NCBI RefSeq assembly: GCF_049680855.1
Contig: NZ_JBMPGS010000001.1
Location: 124,001 to 188,000 of the forward strand
Source of the DNA: Salinimicrobium sp049680855
GTDB taxonomy: Bacteria; Bacteroidota; Bacteroidia; Flavobacteriales; Flavobacteriaceae
Length of the DNA: 64,000 bases
Direction of reading: 5' to 3'
In this document: piece after piece, positions 32,897 to 41,762 of the stretch
Position numbering within the stretch: the first letter of the stretch is position 1
Layout of the letters: every line of letters begins with the position of its first letter
Position numbers and translations under genes: made by a program
The notes under the pieces: model-generated
The model's database searches: none
Told to the model about the DNA's origin: nothing
What the model saw: the letters and a program-made list of their open reading frames with translations, nothing else

Positions 32897-34468
32897 CTAA
32901 TTTTTTGGTTCTGTATAAAAAATCTGCAGTTTCAATCTCTTTTCCTCATTTTCTGCTTCAGGCCCATAAAGAACTGTTCCTAAAGGCGAAATGATTGAAC
33001 CTGAAGGAATCTTTTCTATTTCTACATCTGAAGATTCCTTAACTGCTGAATTTGCTATTAAATTTACATTTTGGGAAACCACCAGTCCCAGTCTTACATT
33101 GGTTGAATCTGCATTGATCACTCTTCGCACATGCTCTGTCATTCTCATCTTATAACTAACACCATTTTCACTGTCATCACGAACTAGTGGCCCAAGATGG
33201 GCATCGTTAATCGTAGAAGTCATTGGGTTTACTTGCCCGGGGGTTTCAAACCTATAATCGGCCAACATGATACCATTGTCAAGATCAAAAAGATATAAAC
33301 GCTCCGGTTCACGGCCTGCCGCCATTTCCTGTTGATCTACGAAAAAGATAAGATTGGCTTCATTAATTAACCATTCGCTTTCCCTTAGGGATTCCAGGTC
33401 ATCTGAAACTCCATCCCCATCGGCATCACTTCCTGAGAAAAGCTCTATCACAGCCATGGAGCCTTGACCACCTCTTAGGTAAAGCCTGTCATCCTGAAAT
33501 TGCGGAGATTCCTGTTCAAATGTATTTACAATATTCTGCCCAAGACCAAGTTCAAATGATTCCTGAACATTCACAAGCTCCTCAGTATCACCATCATCAT
33601 CGGCATCATCGGCGTCTGCCTGTTTTGTCGTGTAGTACAAGGTAATCCCGGCTTCCGAATTCTTGAAGTTCAGCAGCATCATCGTGCCCTCGTTATTTAC
33701 CGGCTCTACATTAAAATATAGTCCGCGCAGGTAATTCTGAAAATTGTTATTACTTGACAGTTCTCCTGAACCTGCCATATCTAGAATCTTTTCCTGAAAG
33801 AATTCCGTAGACAGTTTTAACCGCATTCTTGGCGCAAGTCTTAGCGTATCCATTACACCTTCCTCGTTCTCCTCAAAATAGATCACCTCTTCCCCGGATG
33901 GTAGGAACTCCTGCTCCTCCAAAATGACATTTCCGGTAAGGTTTTCCTCAATACGCGGGTGCATATTTGAATAATATTTCTGGGTGTCTTCAAAATCTGT
34001 TTCAGGATCGAAGTTATTCAGAAACAAGCCCGACTCTTCTATGGACAAACGCACCGGTCCCATTCCGTAGAGTGAATCTAGTTCATATTCCACCACACCA
34101 TCTTCAGAGGTTTCTCCTTCTGTAGAAAAATAAGGAATCGTCAACACCACACTATCAAGTACGGGTTCTGTTCCAAAAGTGGGATTAGTCGATGAAAGCT
34201 CCAATTGACTTAACACATTTGCCTGCTCCAATCCAAAAACAGGATCATTATAAACTCCAAGGAGGTGCACAGGCAGATTATTTGTTTGCACAGCCGTTAA
34301 GCGATGAGTTCTTGCAGAAATCTCGGCATCTTCATATAGTGCCGCGTTAAAATTTGGTGCTCCAATGATATCGCTCCCTATGGAATCAAAATCATTCTCA
34401 CATCCTGTAAAAGAAAAAACAACAATAAAAATTGCTGTTATTTTCAACATCGTTCTTTTTATAGTCAT
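32897..34468 (-). CDS. DUF4270 lipoprotein
   Basis: A ~523-residue cell-surface or periplasmic lipoprotein of the Bacteroidota DUF4270 family. The start at ATG 34468 gives MTIKRTMLKITAIFIVVFSFTGC, a lipoprotein signal with Cys 23 as lipid anchor; the longer open frame upstream overlaps the preceding gene. Family patterns are SIGSDIIG, LLGVYNDPVFGLEQANVLSQ and TIPYFST. An acidic Asp-rich loop (about residues 290-305, ADDADDDGDTE-like) and DADGDGVSDD could bind calcium. No enzymatic motif. It lies between the half glycogen synthase and glmS; its role is unknown. Confidence 0.88.
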   Translation of the reverse strand: MTIKRTMLKITAIFIVVFSFTGCENDFDSIGSDIIGAPNFNAALYEDAEISARTHRLTAVQTNNLPVHLLGVYNDPVFGLEQANVLSQLELSSTNPTFGTEPVLDSVVLTIPYFSTEGETSEDGVVEYELDSLYGMGPVRLSIEESGLFLNNFDPETDFEDTQKYYSNMHPRIEENLTGNVILEEQEFLPSGEEVIYFEENEEGVMDTLRLAPRMRLKLSTEFFQEKILDMAGSGELSSNNNFQNYLRGLYFNVEPVNNEGTMMLLNFKNSEAGITLYYTTKQADADDADDDGDTEELVNVQESFELGLGQNIVNTFEQESPQFQDDRLYLRGGQGSMAVIELFSGSDADGDGVSDDLESLRESEWLINEANLIFFVDQQEMAAGREPERLYLFDLDNGIMLADYRFETPGQVNPMTSTINDAHLGPLVRDDSENGVSYKMRMTEHVRRVINADSTNVRLGLVVSQNVNLIANSAVKESSDVEIEKIPSGSIISPLGTVLYGPEAENEEKRLKLQIFYTEPKN

Positions 34469-34490
34469 TCGGTTTATTGAATTCTTCGAT

Positions 34491-35300
34491 TTAAGATAAA
34501 ACTTCATTAGTGTAGAAATCCTGGTATGCCTGTGCAAATTCTTCTTTATTCTTATAGTCAAGCACCGGCTTATCAAGCTTCTTGAGATACTTTTTAAGCT
34601 CTTCAGGGATATTATCTCCCGCAATCACTGCAGCATCAGAATTTTCTACAGCGGTTTTCATAAGGTTCACATAGTTTGGCGTCTTAAGATGCCGCACCTG
34701 TTCATTTTCGAGTCCGTCAAAAAGTACTTTCTTGTGCATATCTTTATCTAACGTACCTTCGAAGCCTGAATTGTATACAGAAGTAACAACTTTCGCAGTA
34801 TTGAACAACGGCTCATTACCATAATAGTTCCTAAGGTAAAGTGGCAACAGGGAAGAGAGCCATCCATTAACATGAATAATATCTGGAGACCAGTTTAATT
34901 TTTTAACAGTTTCAATCACTCCTTTAGCAAAAAATATCGCTCTTTCATCATTGTCAGGAAAGAGCTTTCCTTCCTCATCTGTAAGTGTTGCTTTCCTTTT
35001 AAAGTAATCTTCATTATCAATAAAATAAACCTGCATCCGCTCTTTTGGAATGGAGGCTACCTTAATAATTAGAGGCATGTCCAGATCATTGATCACGAGA
35101 TTCATACCTGAAAGCCTTATCACTTCATGAAGTTGATGCCTTCGTTCATTAATGTTCCCAAACCGGGGCATAAAAATACGAATTTGGCCACCCTGATTGT
35201 TCACTGCTCTGGGGGCTTCAAACGATAATGATGAGATTTCGGTTTCGGGTAAGTAGGGTATTACTTCAGATGATACGTACAATATCCTCTTATCTTTCAT
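34491..35300 (-). CDS. Half-length glycogen/starch synthase-like protein (GT5 N-terminal domain only)
   Basis: A 269-residue protein matching only the N-terminal Rossmann half of GT5 glycogen synthase: MKDKRILYVSSEVIPYL, QIRIFMPRFGNINERRHQLHEVIRL, then IIHVNGWLSSLLPLYLRN. The C-terminal nucleotide-sugar domain is absent, and the KxGGL motif after the first strand reads PETEISSL, so the ADP-glucose-binding lysine is lost. The ATG 35300 is downstream of the promoter; an earlier start at 35339 would lie upstream of the predicted RNA start. Such short forms recur in flavobacteria beside panC. It is probably a non-catalytic regulator or scaffold rather than a synthase. Confidence 0.8.
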   Translation of the reverse strand: MKDKRILYVSSEVIPYLPETEISSLSFEAPRAVNNQGGQIRIFMPRFGNINERRHQLHEVIRLSGMNLVINDLDMPLIIKVASIPKERMQVYFIDNEDYFKRKATLTDEEGKLFPDNDERAIFFAKGVIETVKKLNWSPDIIHVNGWLSSLLPLYLRNYYGNEPLFNTAKVVTSVYNSGFEGTLDKDMHKKVLFDGLENEQVRHLKTPNYVNLMKTAVENSDAAVIAGDNIPEELKKYLKKLDKPVLDYKNKEEFAQAYQDFYTNEVLS

Positions 35301-35340
35301 AGAATCACTTCTTTTAATGCTGTTGGGAATAAAAAACAAG

Positions 35341-35348
35341 CAAAATTA
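35341..35348 (-). promoter_or_regulatory. Promoter -7 element of the GT5-like/DUF4270/glmS operon
   Basis: TAATTTTG on the minus strand, an exact TAnnTTTG match. RNA start near 35334 leaves a ~34-nt leader before the ATG at 35300. Confidence 0.5.
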
Positions 35349-35379
35349 CAAAATTTTATGCAGATTGCCAGTATTATAT

Positions 35380-35387
35380 TAAGTTTG
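35380..35387 (+). promoter_or_regulatory. panC promoter -7 element
   Basis: TAAGTTTG followed by C, 23 nt before the panC ATG. Divergent from the minus-strand promoter at 35341-35348. A matching -33 box is weak. Confidence 0.5.
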
Positions 35388-35410
35388 CACGCTGTTAATT
35401 TTCGAATAAG

Positions 35411-36259
35411 ATGCAGATTTATAAGGAGAAGCAAGCCATTGGCGACCTCATTAAAACCTTCAAAAATGACGGTTTGAGCATTGGTTTTGTCCCCACCATG
35501 GGAGCATTACATGAAGGTCATATTTCCCTGGTGAAGCAGGCGCTGGCCTCCAGTGACAGAGTGGTGACGAGCATATTTGTGAACCCTACACAATTTGATA
35601 ATGCCGGAGATCTCGAAAAATACCCGCGCACTTTTGAAACCGATCTGGCTCAACTTGAAAGGCTTGACAAAAACATCATCATTTTCTCCCCCGATCCTTT
35701 CGACATCTACGGAAATGATATTTCTCCTGAACATTTTTCCTTTGACGGTCTCGAATACGAAATGGAAGGAAAGTTTCGAAAAGGCCATTTTGACGGAGTG
35801 GGAACTGTGGTGAAAAAGCTTTTTGAAATAGTACAACCCGATAAAGCCTTTTTTGGAGAAAAAGATTTTCAGCAGTTACAAATTATAAGAAAATTAACCG
35901 AAAAGCATAACTGGCCAATTCAAATTATAGGCTGTCCCATTGACCGCGAAACTAATGGTCTTGCAAGAAGTTCAAGAAATGAAAGGTTATCTCCAGAAGA
36001 CCGACAAAAAGCGGCGTTCATTTATGAAACGCTTCAGCAAGTGAAAAAGGAGTTTGGCACAAAAAGTGTCCTGGAAGTAACCGAAAACGTCAAAAACGAA
36101 TTCGGGAAAAATCCAGACCTGAAACTCGAATATTTCGAGATCGCTAATGAAGCAACTTTAAAGTCTGCAACAAAACCCCTTAACGGTGAAAGATACCGGG
36201 CATTTATTGCAGCGTATTCAGGTGACGTTAGATTAATAGATAACATAGCTTTAAACTAG
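35411..36259 (+). CDS. panC: Pantothenate synthetase
   Basis: Condenses pantoate and beta-alanine using ATP, the last step of vitamin B5 synthesis. 282 residues with the HIGH-type motif in PTMGALHEGHISLVKQA, then FVNPTQFD, FGEKDFQQLQIIRKL and LARSSRNERLS (KMSKS-like loop). Typical length. First gene of a plus-strand run with panD 6 nt downstream, so the two last pantothenate genes are co-transcribed. Confidence 0.98.
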   Translation: MQIYKEKQAIGDLIKTFKNDGLSIGFVPTMGALHEGHISLVKQALASSDRVVTSIFVNPTQFDNAGDLEKYPRTFETDLAQLERLDKNIIIFSPDPFDIYGNDISPEHFSFDGLEYEMEGKFRKGHFDGVGTVVKKLFEIVQPDKAFFGEKDFQQLQIIRKLTEKHNWPIQIIGCPIDRETNGLARSSRNERLSPEDRQKAAFIYETLQQVKKEFGTKSVLEVTENVKNEFGKNPDLKLEYFEIANEATLKSATKPLNGERYRAFIAAYSGDVRLIDNIALN

Positions 36260-36265
36260 GCCATT

Positions 36266-36616
36266 ATGCAAATTCATGTTGTAAAATCAAAGATTCACAG
36301 AGTAAAAGTAACAGGCGCAGACCTTAATTATATTGGAAGTATCACTATAGATGAAGATCTTATGGATGCCGCTAACATCATTGAAGGTGAAAAAGTGCAA
36401 ATTGTTAACAACAACAATGGAGAACGCCTGGAAACATATGCAATTCCCGGTCCGCGGAATTCGGGAGAAATTACCCTAAACGGTGCTGCAGCCCGCAAAG
36501 TGGCAAAAGGGGACATTCTTATTCTTATTACTTACGCGATGATGGATATAGAAGAAGCGAAAGCCTTCAAACCTTCACTCGTTTTTCCTAATGAAGAAAA
36601 TAACATGTTGACCTAA
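36266..36616 (+). CDS. panD: Aspartate 1-decarboxylase
   Basis: Pyruvoyl enzyme that makes beta-alanine from aspartate. The 116-residue proenzyme has the self-cleavage site Gly-Ser in LNYIGSITID (about residues 24-25), where Ser becomes the pyruvoyl group. Also seen are KVQIVNNNNGERLETYAI and LNGAAARKVAKGDILILITYA. Coupled with panC. Confidence 0.97.
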   Translation: MQIHVVKSKIHRVKVTGADLNYIGSITIDEDLMDAANIIEGEKVQIVNNNNGERLETYAIPGPRNSGEITLNGAAARKVAKGDILILITYAMMDIEEAKAFKPSLVFPNEENNMLT

Positions 36617-36620
36617 CAAG

Positions 36621-37586
36621 TTGAAGAAGAAAACCAGAACCATTTTAAAAACCATACTCCCACTATTGCTGGGAGTTTTTTTGATCTGGTATTCCCTGGG
36701 CAGCGCATCTGCCGAAGAAAGGCAGGAATTGTGGCGAAATATAGTTCGCGCCGACTCCAAATGGATTTGGATTTCAATTGTACTAGGAATTTTTTCGCAT
36801 CTCTCCAGGGCATGGCGCTGGAAATACCTGCTGGAGCCTTTGGGTTATAAACCCCGCCTCTCCAATAGTTTCATGGCTGTCATGGCAGGTTATTTAGCAA
36901 ATATGGGCATTCCACGTTCCGGGGAAGTCCTTCGGGGCGCCACCATCACCACCTATGAAAATGTGCCTTTTGATAAGGCTTTTGGCACCATTGTTTCTGA
37001 AAGAATAGCCGATCTTATCATGCTGCTGTTTATTGTTATCTTCAGTTTATTTCTACAAACCGATAGTCTTCTCTCCTACTTTGATGAACAAAACATAAAT
37101 CCTTTCGTCTCTATTGGCGCTTTTCTATTATTGGTTGTTCTGGGAGTAATTGGGTTAAAAATTATAAAAACCTCAACCTGGCCTTTTTTTGTCAAAATCA
37201 GGAAATTCGCTCAGGGTTTACTGGAAGGCATGCGCACAATTCTCCAAATGAAACAAAAAGGTGCTTTTATTTTCCACACGGTTTTCATCTGGGCCATGTA
37301 CATACTCATGTTTTACGTCATCAAATTCACCATACCCGAAACCGTTTCTCTCTCCTGGGCAGGAATCATGGCTGCTTTTATTGTAGGTACCTTCGCTATT
37401 TCCACCACCAGTGGCGGGATTGGAGTTTATCCTGTCGCCATGGGAGCTGTTCTTTTGCTCTTCGGAATAAACCAGCAGGCAGGAGAAGCCTTTGGGTGGA
37501 TCGTTTGGGGCTCACAAACCCTAATGGTCCTGGTGCTTGGCGGACTTTCCCTTTTGTTGCTCCCTGTTTTCAACCAAAACAAATAA
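36621..37586 (+). CDS. Flippase-like UPF0104/AglD-LPG synthase-type membrane protein
   Basis: A 321-residue polytopic membrane protein of the lysylphosphatidylglycerol synthase transmembrane (UPF0104) family, with about eight helices. Diagnostic stretch: RAWRWKYLLEPLGYKPRLSNSF, then GYLANMGIPRSGEVLRG and VSERIADLIMLL, and ISTTSGGIGVYPVAMGAVLLLFG near the end. Only TTG at 36621 fits as a start (MKKKTRTILKT); the nearby ATG at 36605 is in another frame. It is 4 nt past panD. Members are thought to move or modify lipids; the substrate is unknown. Confidence 0.85.
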   Translation: MKKKTRTILKTILPLLLGVFLIWYSLGSASAEERQELWRNIVRADSKWIWISIVLGIFSHLSRAWRWKYLLEPLGYKPRLSNSFMAVMAGYLANMGIPRSGEVLRGATITTYENVPFDKAFGTIVSERIADLIMLLFIVIFSLFLQTDSLLSYFDEQNINPFVSIGAFLLLVVLGVIGLKIIKTSTWPFFVKIRKFAQGLLEGMRTILQMKQKGAFIFHTVFIWAMYILMFYVIKFTIPETVSLSWAGIMAAFIVGTFAISTTSGGIGVYPVAMGAVLLLFGINQQAGEAFGWIVWGSQTLMVLVLGGLSLLLLPVFNQNK

Positions 37587-37622
37587 ATAGTTATATTGCT
37601 ATGATTTCCAAATCTATAGCAT

Positions 37623-38771
37623 ATGACAAAAAAACTACTTTTAGCATACATATTCCTTATTTCTGCGTTAGTTCAATCTCAGGTCAACTACGAAACATTC
37701 AAGTCTTCCAAACTGAAGCAGGAAAGAGAAATAAAGATCCAGCTTCCCCGAAGTTACGATAGCAGACCAGAAAAAAGATATCCGTTAATTATAGTTCTTG
37801 ATGGCGATTATCTTTTTGAGCCCATGGCCGGCAATGTAGATTATTATTCGTATTGGGATGAGTTGCCTGAAGCTATTGTAGTGGGCGTAAACCAGGAAGG
37901 TTCTCGTGAAGATGATACATTTTATAGTCAAAAAGATTATCTCCCTTATGATGCCGGTGCCAGTTTCTTTGAATTTCTTGGTATGGAACTCTTACCTCAT
38001 CTTGATGCAAAGTATAGAACTACCCGCTTTTCTGTCCTTGCAGGACATGATCTTACCGCAAACTTCATCAATTATTATCTTTTTAAAGAAAAGCCACTTT
38101 TCAAGGCTTACATAAACCTTAGCCCAGATCTTGCACCACAAATGCAGGAGAGAATTGTGCAAAGTCTTAGAACCACGAAAACTCCCGTCTGGTTCTATCT
38201 TGCAACAGCTTCCGGCGACATAAAGAATTTACGTGAAGGTTGCGAAGACCTTGACCGGGATCTAAAAAGGATTGAGAATAAAAACCTGCACTATACCTTT
38301 GAGAATTTTGATAATGCCACCCATTACTCGGTCGTAGGCCAGGCAATTCCCCGGGCTTTGGAAATTATATTTGATGTTTACAGGCCCATCAACCAGGAAG
38401 ATTATGACCGGGAAATCGTAAATTCTGGTAATTCTCCTTACGATTACCTGATAAACAAATATGAAAAAATAGAAAGCTATTACAGTCTAAAACAAAAAAT
38501 AAGGCTGAACGATTTTTTAGCCATTGGTAAGGCGCTAGAATTTAATCAAAAGTGGGGAGAACTTGAAAAATTGGGAGAACTGGCCCTGGAACACCTGCCT
38601 GAGACTATGCTGGGCACCTATTACCTTGCACGCTCTTATGAGGAACTAGGCAGGCCAAAAAAAGCCATGCGCACCTATCAAAATGCATACGGACAGCAGG
38701 AAATAGCCTTTATCACAACAGATTTTATGCTGAAAAAGGCTGAAAAAATTAAAGAAGATTTCGGTTATTAG
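37623..38771 (+). CDS. Exported alpha/beta-hydrolase, esterase-D type, with C-terminal TPR-like region
   Basis: A 382-residue protein with a signal peptide (MTKKLLLAYIFLISALVQS-Q). Residues ~25-255 match the putative esterase family (COG2819): IQLPRSYDSRPEKRYPLIIVLDGDYLF, then FLGMELLPHLDAKYRTT. The nucleophile elbow reads LAGHDLTA, where Asp replaces the usual Ser, so catalysis in the normal way is doubtful. Residues ~290-382 look like TPR helices (LGTYYLARSYEELGRPKKAMRTYQNAY). Between the flippase-like gene and radA, same strand. Confidence 0.8.
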   Translation: MTKKLLLAYIFLISALVQSQVNYETFKSSKLKQEREIKIQLPRSYDSRPEKRYPLIIVLDGDYLFEPMAGNVDYYSYWDELPEAIVVGVNQEGSREDDTFYSQKDYLPYDAGASFFEFLGMELLPHLDAKYRTTRFSVLAGHDLTANFINYYLFKEKPLFKAYINLSPDLAPQMQERIVQSLRTTKTPVWFYLATASGDIKNLREGCEDLDRDLKRIENKNLHYTFENFDNATHYSVVGQAIPRALEIIFDVYRPINQEDYDREIVNSGNSPYDYLINKYEKIESYYSLKQKIRLNDFLAIGKALEFNQKWGELEKLGELALEHLPETMLGTYYLARSYEELGRPKKAMRTYQNAYGQQEIAFITTDFMLKKAEKIKEDFGY

Positions 38772-38792
38772 CCTTTTCAAAATTCATCCTGA

Positions 38793-40157
38793 ATGGCCAA
38801 AACAAAAACAACATTCTACTGTCAAAACTGTGGCACCCAACATTCAAAATGGCAGGGCCAGTGCTCTTCCTGTCGGGAGTGGAATACACTGGTAGAGGAA
38901 GTATTGCAAAAAGAAGATCCCAAAGACTGGAAATCACCTGCAACAAAACAGGCAAAACGTGCGGCAAAACCTTTAAAACTTTCAGAAATTGAAACTTCGA
39001 CAGAGGTTAGGCTCAATACTTACAACAATGAATTAAATCGGGTACTGGGCGGAGGAATTGTTCCCGGATCCCTCACACTTCTAGGCGGCGAACCGGGAAT
39101 TGGTAAAAGTACGCTCTTACTTCAAATTTCTCTCCATCTAAAGCTGAAAACCCTTTACGTTTCGGGAGAAGAAAGTCAGCAGCAGATAAAGATGCGGGCC
39201 GATAGAATCAAACCCGAGGCTTCTCACTGTTACATTCTAACTGAAACAAAAACCCAGAACATTTTCAAGCAAATTGAAAAGCTGGAGCCAGAAATTGTCA
39301 TAATAGACTCCATTCAAACCCTGCACAGTGATTATATAGAAAGCAGCCCGGGAAGCATTTCCCAAATTAGGGAATGCACTGCAGAACTCATCAAATTCGC
39401 TAAAGAAACAAGCGTCCCGGTGATTCTTATTGGTCATATTACTAAAGAAGGAAGCATTGCCGGCCCCAAGGTGCTTGAACATATGGTTGATACCGTTCTT
39501 CAATTCGAAGGAGATCGCAACCACGTCTACAGGATTCTGAGAGCCCATAAGAATCGTTTTGGTTCTACCAATGAACTAGGTATTTACGAAATGCAGGGCA
39601 ACGGACTAAGAGAAGTAGACAATCCTTCGGAAATACTCATCTCTAAAAATGCAGAAGACCTAAGTGGAACTGCTATTTCTGCCACTTTGGAAGGAATGCG
39701 GCCGTTAATGATCGAGATCCAGGCTCTGGTAAGTTCTGCCGTTTATGGCACTCCGCAACGCTCTACTACGGGATATAATGCAAAGCGCCTTAACATGCTC
39801 CTCGCCGTGCTGGAAAAACGTGCCGGCTTTAAATTGGGTGCAAAAGATGTATTTTTGAATATCACCGGCGGAATTTCAGTTGATGATCCCGCGCTGGACC
39901 TTGCCGTGATAGCCGCTATCCTCTCGTCTAGTGAAGATATAGCAGTCCCCAAGGATATTTGTTTTGCTGCGGAAATAGGTCTCGCAGGTGAAGTACGTCC
40001 CGTAACACGAGTGGAACAAAGAATTTTGGAAGCCGAAAAGCTTGGCTTTAGCACTATCATGATCTCGAAGCAAAGCAAGATTCCCGGCAGCAATTACTCC
40101 ATCAACATTCAAAAAGTGTCAAAAATAGAAGATATTGTCTCTTATTTATTTGGGTAA
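38793..40157 (+). CDS. radA: DNA repair protein RadA
   Basis: Branch-migration helicase for recombination. 454 residues: N-terminal C4 zinc finger (CQNCGTQHSKWQGQCSSC, about residues 9-26), RecA-like core with Walker A GGEPGIGKST, the RadA-specific KNRFG motif, and a Lon-like C-terminal domain (about 290-454). Last gene of the panC run, 21 nt after the esterase gene. Confidence 0.97.
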   Translation: MAKTKTTFYCQNCGTQHSKWQGQCSSCREWNTLVEEVLQKEDPKDWKSPATKQAKRAAKPLKLSEIETSTEVRLNTYNNELNRVLGGGIVPGSLTLLGGEPGIGKSTLLLQISLHLKLKTLYVSGEESQQQIKMRADRIKPEASHCYILTETKTQNIFKQIEKLEPEIVIIDSIQTLHSDYIESSPGSISQIRECTAELIKFAKETSVPVILIGHITKEGSIAGPKVLEHMVDTVLQFEGDRNHVYRILRAHKNRFGSTNELGIYEMQGNGLREVDNPSEILISKNAEDLSGTAISATLEGMRPLMIEIQALVSSAVYGTPQRSTTGYNAKRLNMLLAVLEKRAGFKLGAKDVFLNITGGISVDDPALDLAVIAAILSSSEDIAVPKDICFAAEIGLAGEVRPVTRVEQRILEAEKLGFSTIMISKQSKIPGSNYSINIQKVSKIEDIVSYLFG

Positions 40158-40215
40158 GGAGACCTTGAACATGTTGTTCATCCTTCCATAAATTATTACA
40201 TCTCAATCCATTATT

Positions 40216-40238
40216 ATTAAAATTTCCGTAATTTTAAT
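40216..40238 (+). promoter_or_regulatory. Candidate ParD operator
   Basis: ATTAAAATT-tccgt-AATTTTAAT is a perfect 9-bp inverted repeat, 14 nt before the parD ATG, where type II antitoxins commonly bind to repress their own operon. Confidence 0.5.
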
Positions 40239-40252
40239 CAAATGCAAAAGTT

Positions 40253-40498
40253 ATGAATAAAGATATCTCAATCTATTTAGAAGAACATCTTGAAGATTTT
40301 ATCAGTGAAGAGATTTCTTCCGGCAGATACAATTCAGTGAGTGATGTTATCAGCTCTGCATTACGTCTTCTTGAACAAGAGGAACGAAAAGAAAAAGAGT
40401 TAATCAAAGAACTTGAAGTTGGTGAGAAAACCGAATTACTCGACAATTTTGCTCCATCTGAACATTTGAAAATGTTACACCGTACCACTAGTGAGTAA
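40253..40498 (+). CDS. parD: ParD-type antitoxin
   Basis: An 81-residue ribbon-helix-helix antitoxin. The N-terminus forms the DNA-binding ribbon (DISIYLEEHLEDFISEEISSGRYNSVSDVISSALRLLEQEE, the canonical ParD pattern), and the acidic/basic C-terminal tail would wrap the toxin. It overlaps parE by 8 nt. The module sits between radA and an exonuclease III gene and is AT-rich compared with its neighbours, consistent with acquisition. Confidence 0.92.
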   Translation: MNKDISIYLEEHLEDFISEEISSGRYNSVSDVISSALRLLEQEERKEKELIKELEVGEKTELLDNFAPSEHLKMLHRTTSE

Positions 40499-40793
40499 TC
40501 ATAAATACCTCATCAGTAGACAAGCAATCAAGGATCTAGAAAAAATTTGGCATTATACAGTACAAAAATGGTCGATTGAACAAGCTGACAGATATTATAA
40601 CTTAATTATTGAAGAAATTCTCTTTGTTGCTGACAATTTCATGATCGGGAAATCCATAGATCACATCCGTAAAGGATACCGCGTCACCAAAGTGAAAACG
40701 CACCTAATTTTCTACAGGAAGTCAGAAGATGGAATAATTCAGATAATAAGAATCCTTCATCAAAGAATGAATTTGAAAAATAGATTGAAATAA
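40491..40793 (+). CDS. parE: ParE-type toxin
   Basis: A 100-residue RelE/ParE-superfamily toxin starting at GTG inside the end of parD. It has the ParE pattern LISRQAIKDLEKIWHYTVQKWSIEQADRYY, then the basic strand GKSIDHIRKGYRVTKVKTHLIFYRK and the closing IQIIRILHQRMN. ParE toxins usually poison DNA gyrase. Full length, no broken motif, so it is probably active. Confidence 0.92.
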   Translation: MSNHKYLISRQAIKDLEKIWHYTVQKWSIEQADRYYNLIIEEILFVADNFMIGKSIDHIRKGYRVTKVKTHLIFYRKSEDGIIQIIRILHQRMNLKNRLK

Positions 40794-40811
40794 TCCCTGT
40801 ACAAAATCCGT

Positions 40812-41588
40812 CTACTCCTCCCCCAGTTGAATCCAAACGGGGCAGTGGTCACTGGTTTTCTCCCAGCCCCGCACATGTTTGTCAACTCCGCCGGAAACCA
40901 ACTTTTTATTCAGGTGCGGACTCAACAGAAAATGATCAATTCGCAGTCCGGCGTTGCGTTGATAGGCTTTTCTGAAGTAATCATAGAAAGTGTAGATCTC
41001 CTCGTCGGGATAAAGTTTCCTTAGTGCATCCGTCCAGCCCTGGGCGATCAGGTTGTGAAAAGCTTCCCTTACTTCGGGCAGGAAAAGTGCATCATTTTTA
41101 TATTTTTCAGGTTTATAGGTATCCATTTCGGTTGGCATCACGTTATAATCGCCCACCAAAATCGCCGGAACTTCATATTCGATCAATTCTGCTGCCCGCG
41201 CAGACAGGCGATCAAACCATTTTAACTTATAATCCAGTTTTGGACCCGGCGCAGGATTTCCATTGGGTAAATAGATGCAACCAATCACCACTTCATTCAC
41301 CACCGCCTCAAGATAGCGGCTCTGTTTATCTTCAGGATCACCGGGAAGTCCTCTTTCCAGCTCCTTGATCTCCATATCCCGGGCCAGAATAGCAACTCCA
41401 TTCCATCTTTTTTGCCCGTACCAAATAGCATTATAACCGGCCTCAAAAATGGCCTTTTTGGGAATCTTTTCATCGGGAGATTTTAACTCCTGAAGACAAA
41501 CCACATCGGGTTTTGCTTCTTCAAGCCATTGCAAAAGAACCGGTAAGCGAGCATTTATTCCGTTGATGTTATAGGTGGCAATTTTCAT
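40812..41588 (-). CDS. xth: Exodeoxyribonuclease III / AP endonuclease (first paralogue)
   Basis: A 258-residue EEP-fold repair nuclease that cuts at abasic sites. MKIATYNINGINARL (metal Asn), CLQELKS (metal Glu), LVGDYNVMPTEMD (Asp/Asn) and TSDHCPVW (Asp-His) are intact. It is convergent with parE. A second ExoIII lies about 4 kb away and reads MKIISYNVNGIRAA, so they are distinct paralogues. Closer in style to proteobacterial XthA. Confidence 0.95.
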   Translation of the reverse strand: MKIATYNINGINARLPVLLQWLEEAKPDVVCLQELKSPDEKIPKKAIFEAGYNAIWYGQKRWNGVAILARDMEIKELERGLPGDPEDKQSRYLEAVVNEVVIGCIYLPNGNPAPGPKLDYKLKWFDRLSARAAELIEYEVPAILVGDYNVMPTEMDTYKPEKYKNDALFLPEVREAFHNLIAQGWTDALRKLYPDEEIYTFYDYFRKAYQRNAGLRIDHFLLSPHLNKKLVSGGVDKHVRGWEKTSDHCPVWIQLGEE

Positions 41589-41762
41589 TTTTCTTCTGAA
41601 GTTTTAGGCTTCATCAAGTTACAAATTTCCGCGGAATCCTTTGTAGAAATGCCATTTTAGAAAGGAATAGGCCGAATGCAAACCAAAAAGAAAATGATAT
41701 CTTTAAGGGAGTCCGAAAATGACATTTTCACTGGAATTTTTTAACTTCAGCATAAAAACCAT

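Noticed and set aside
32897..34624. Extended N-terminus of the DUF4270 gene overlapping the GT5-like gene
   Set aside because: The lipoprotein signal beginning at 34468 gives a normal start; the extra 52 residues are antifamily and overlap a coding gene.
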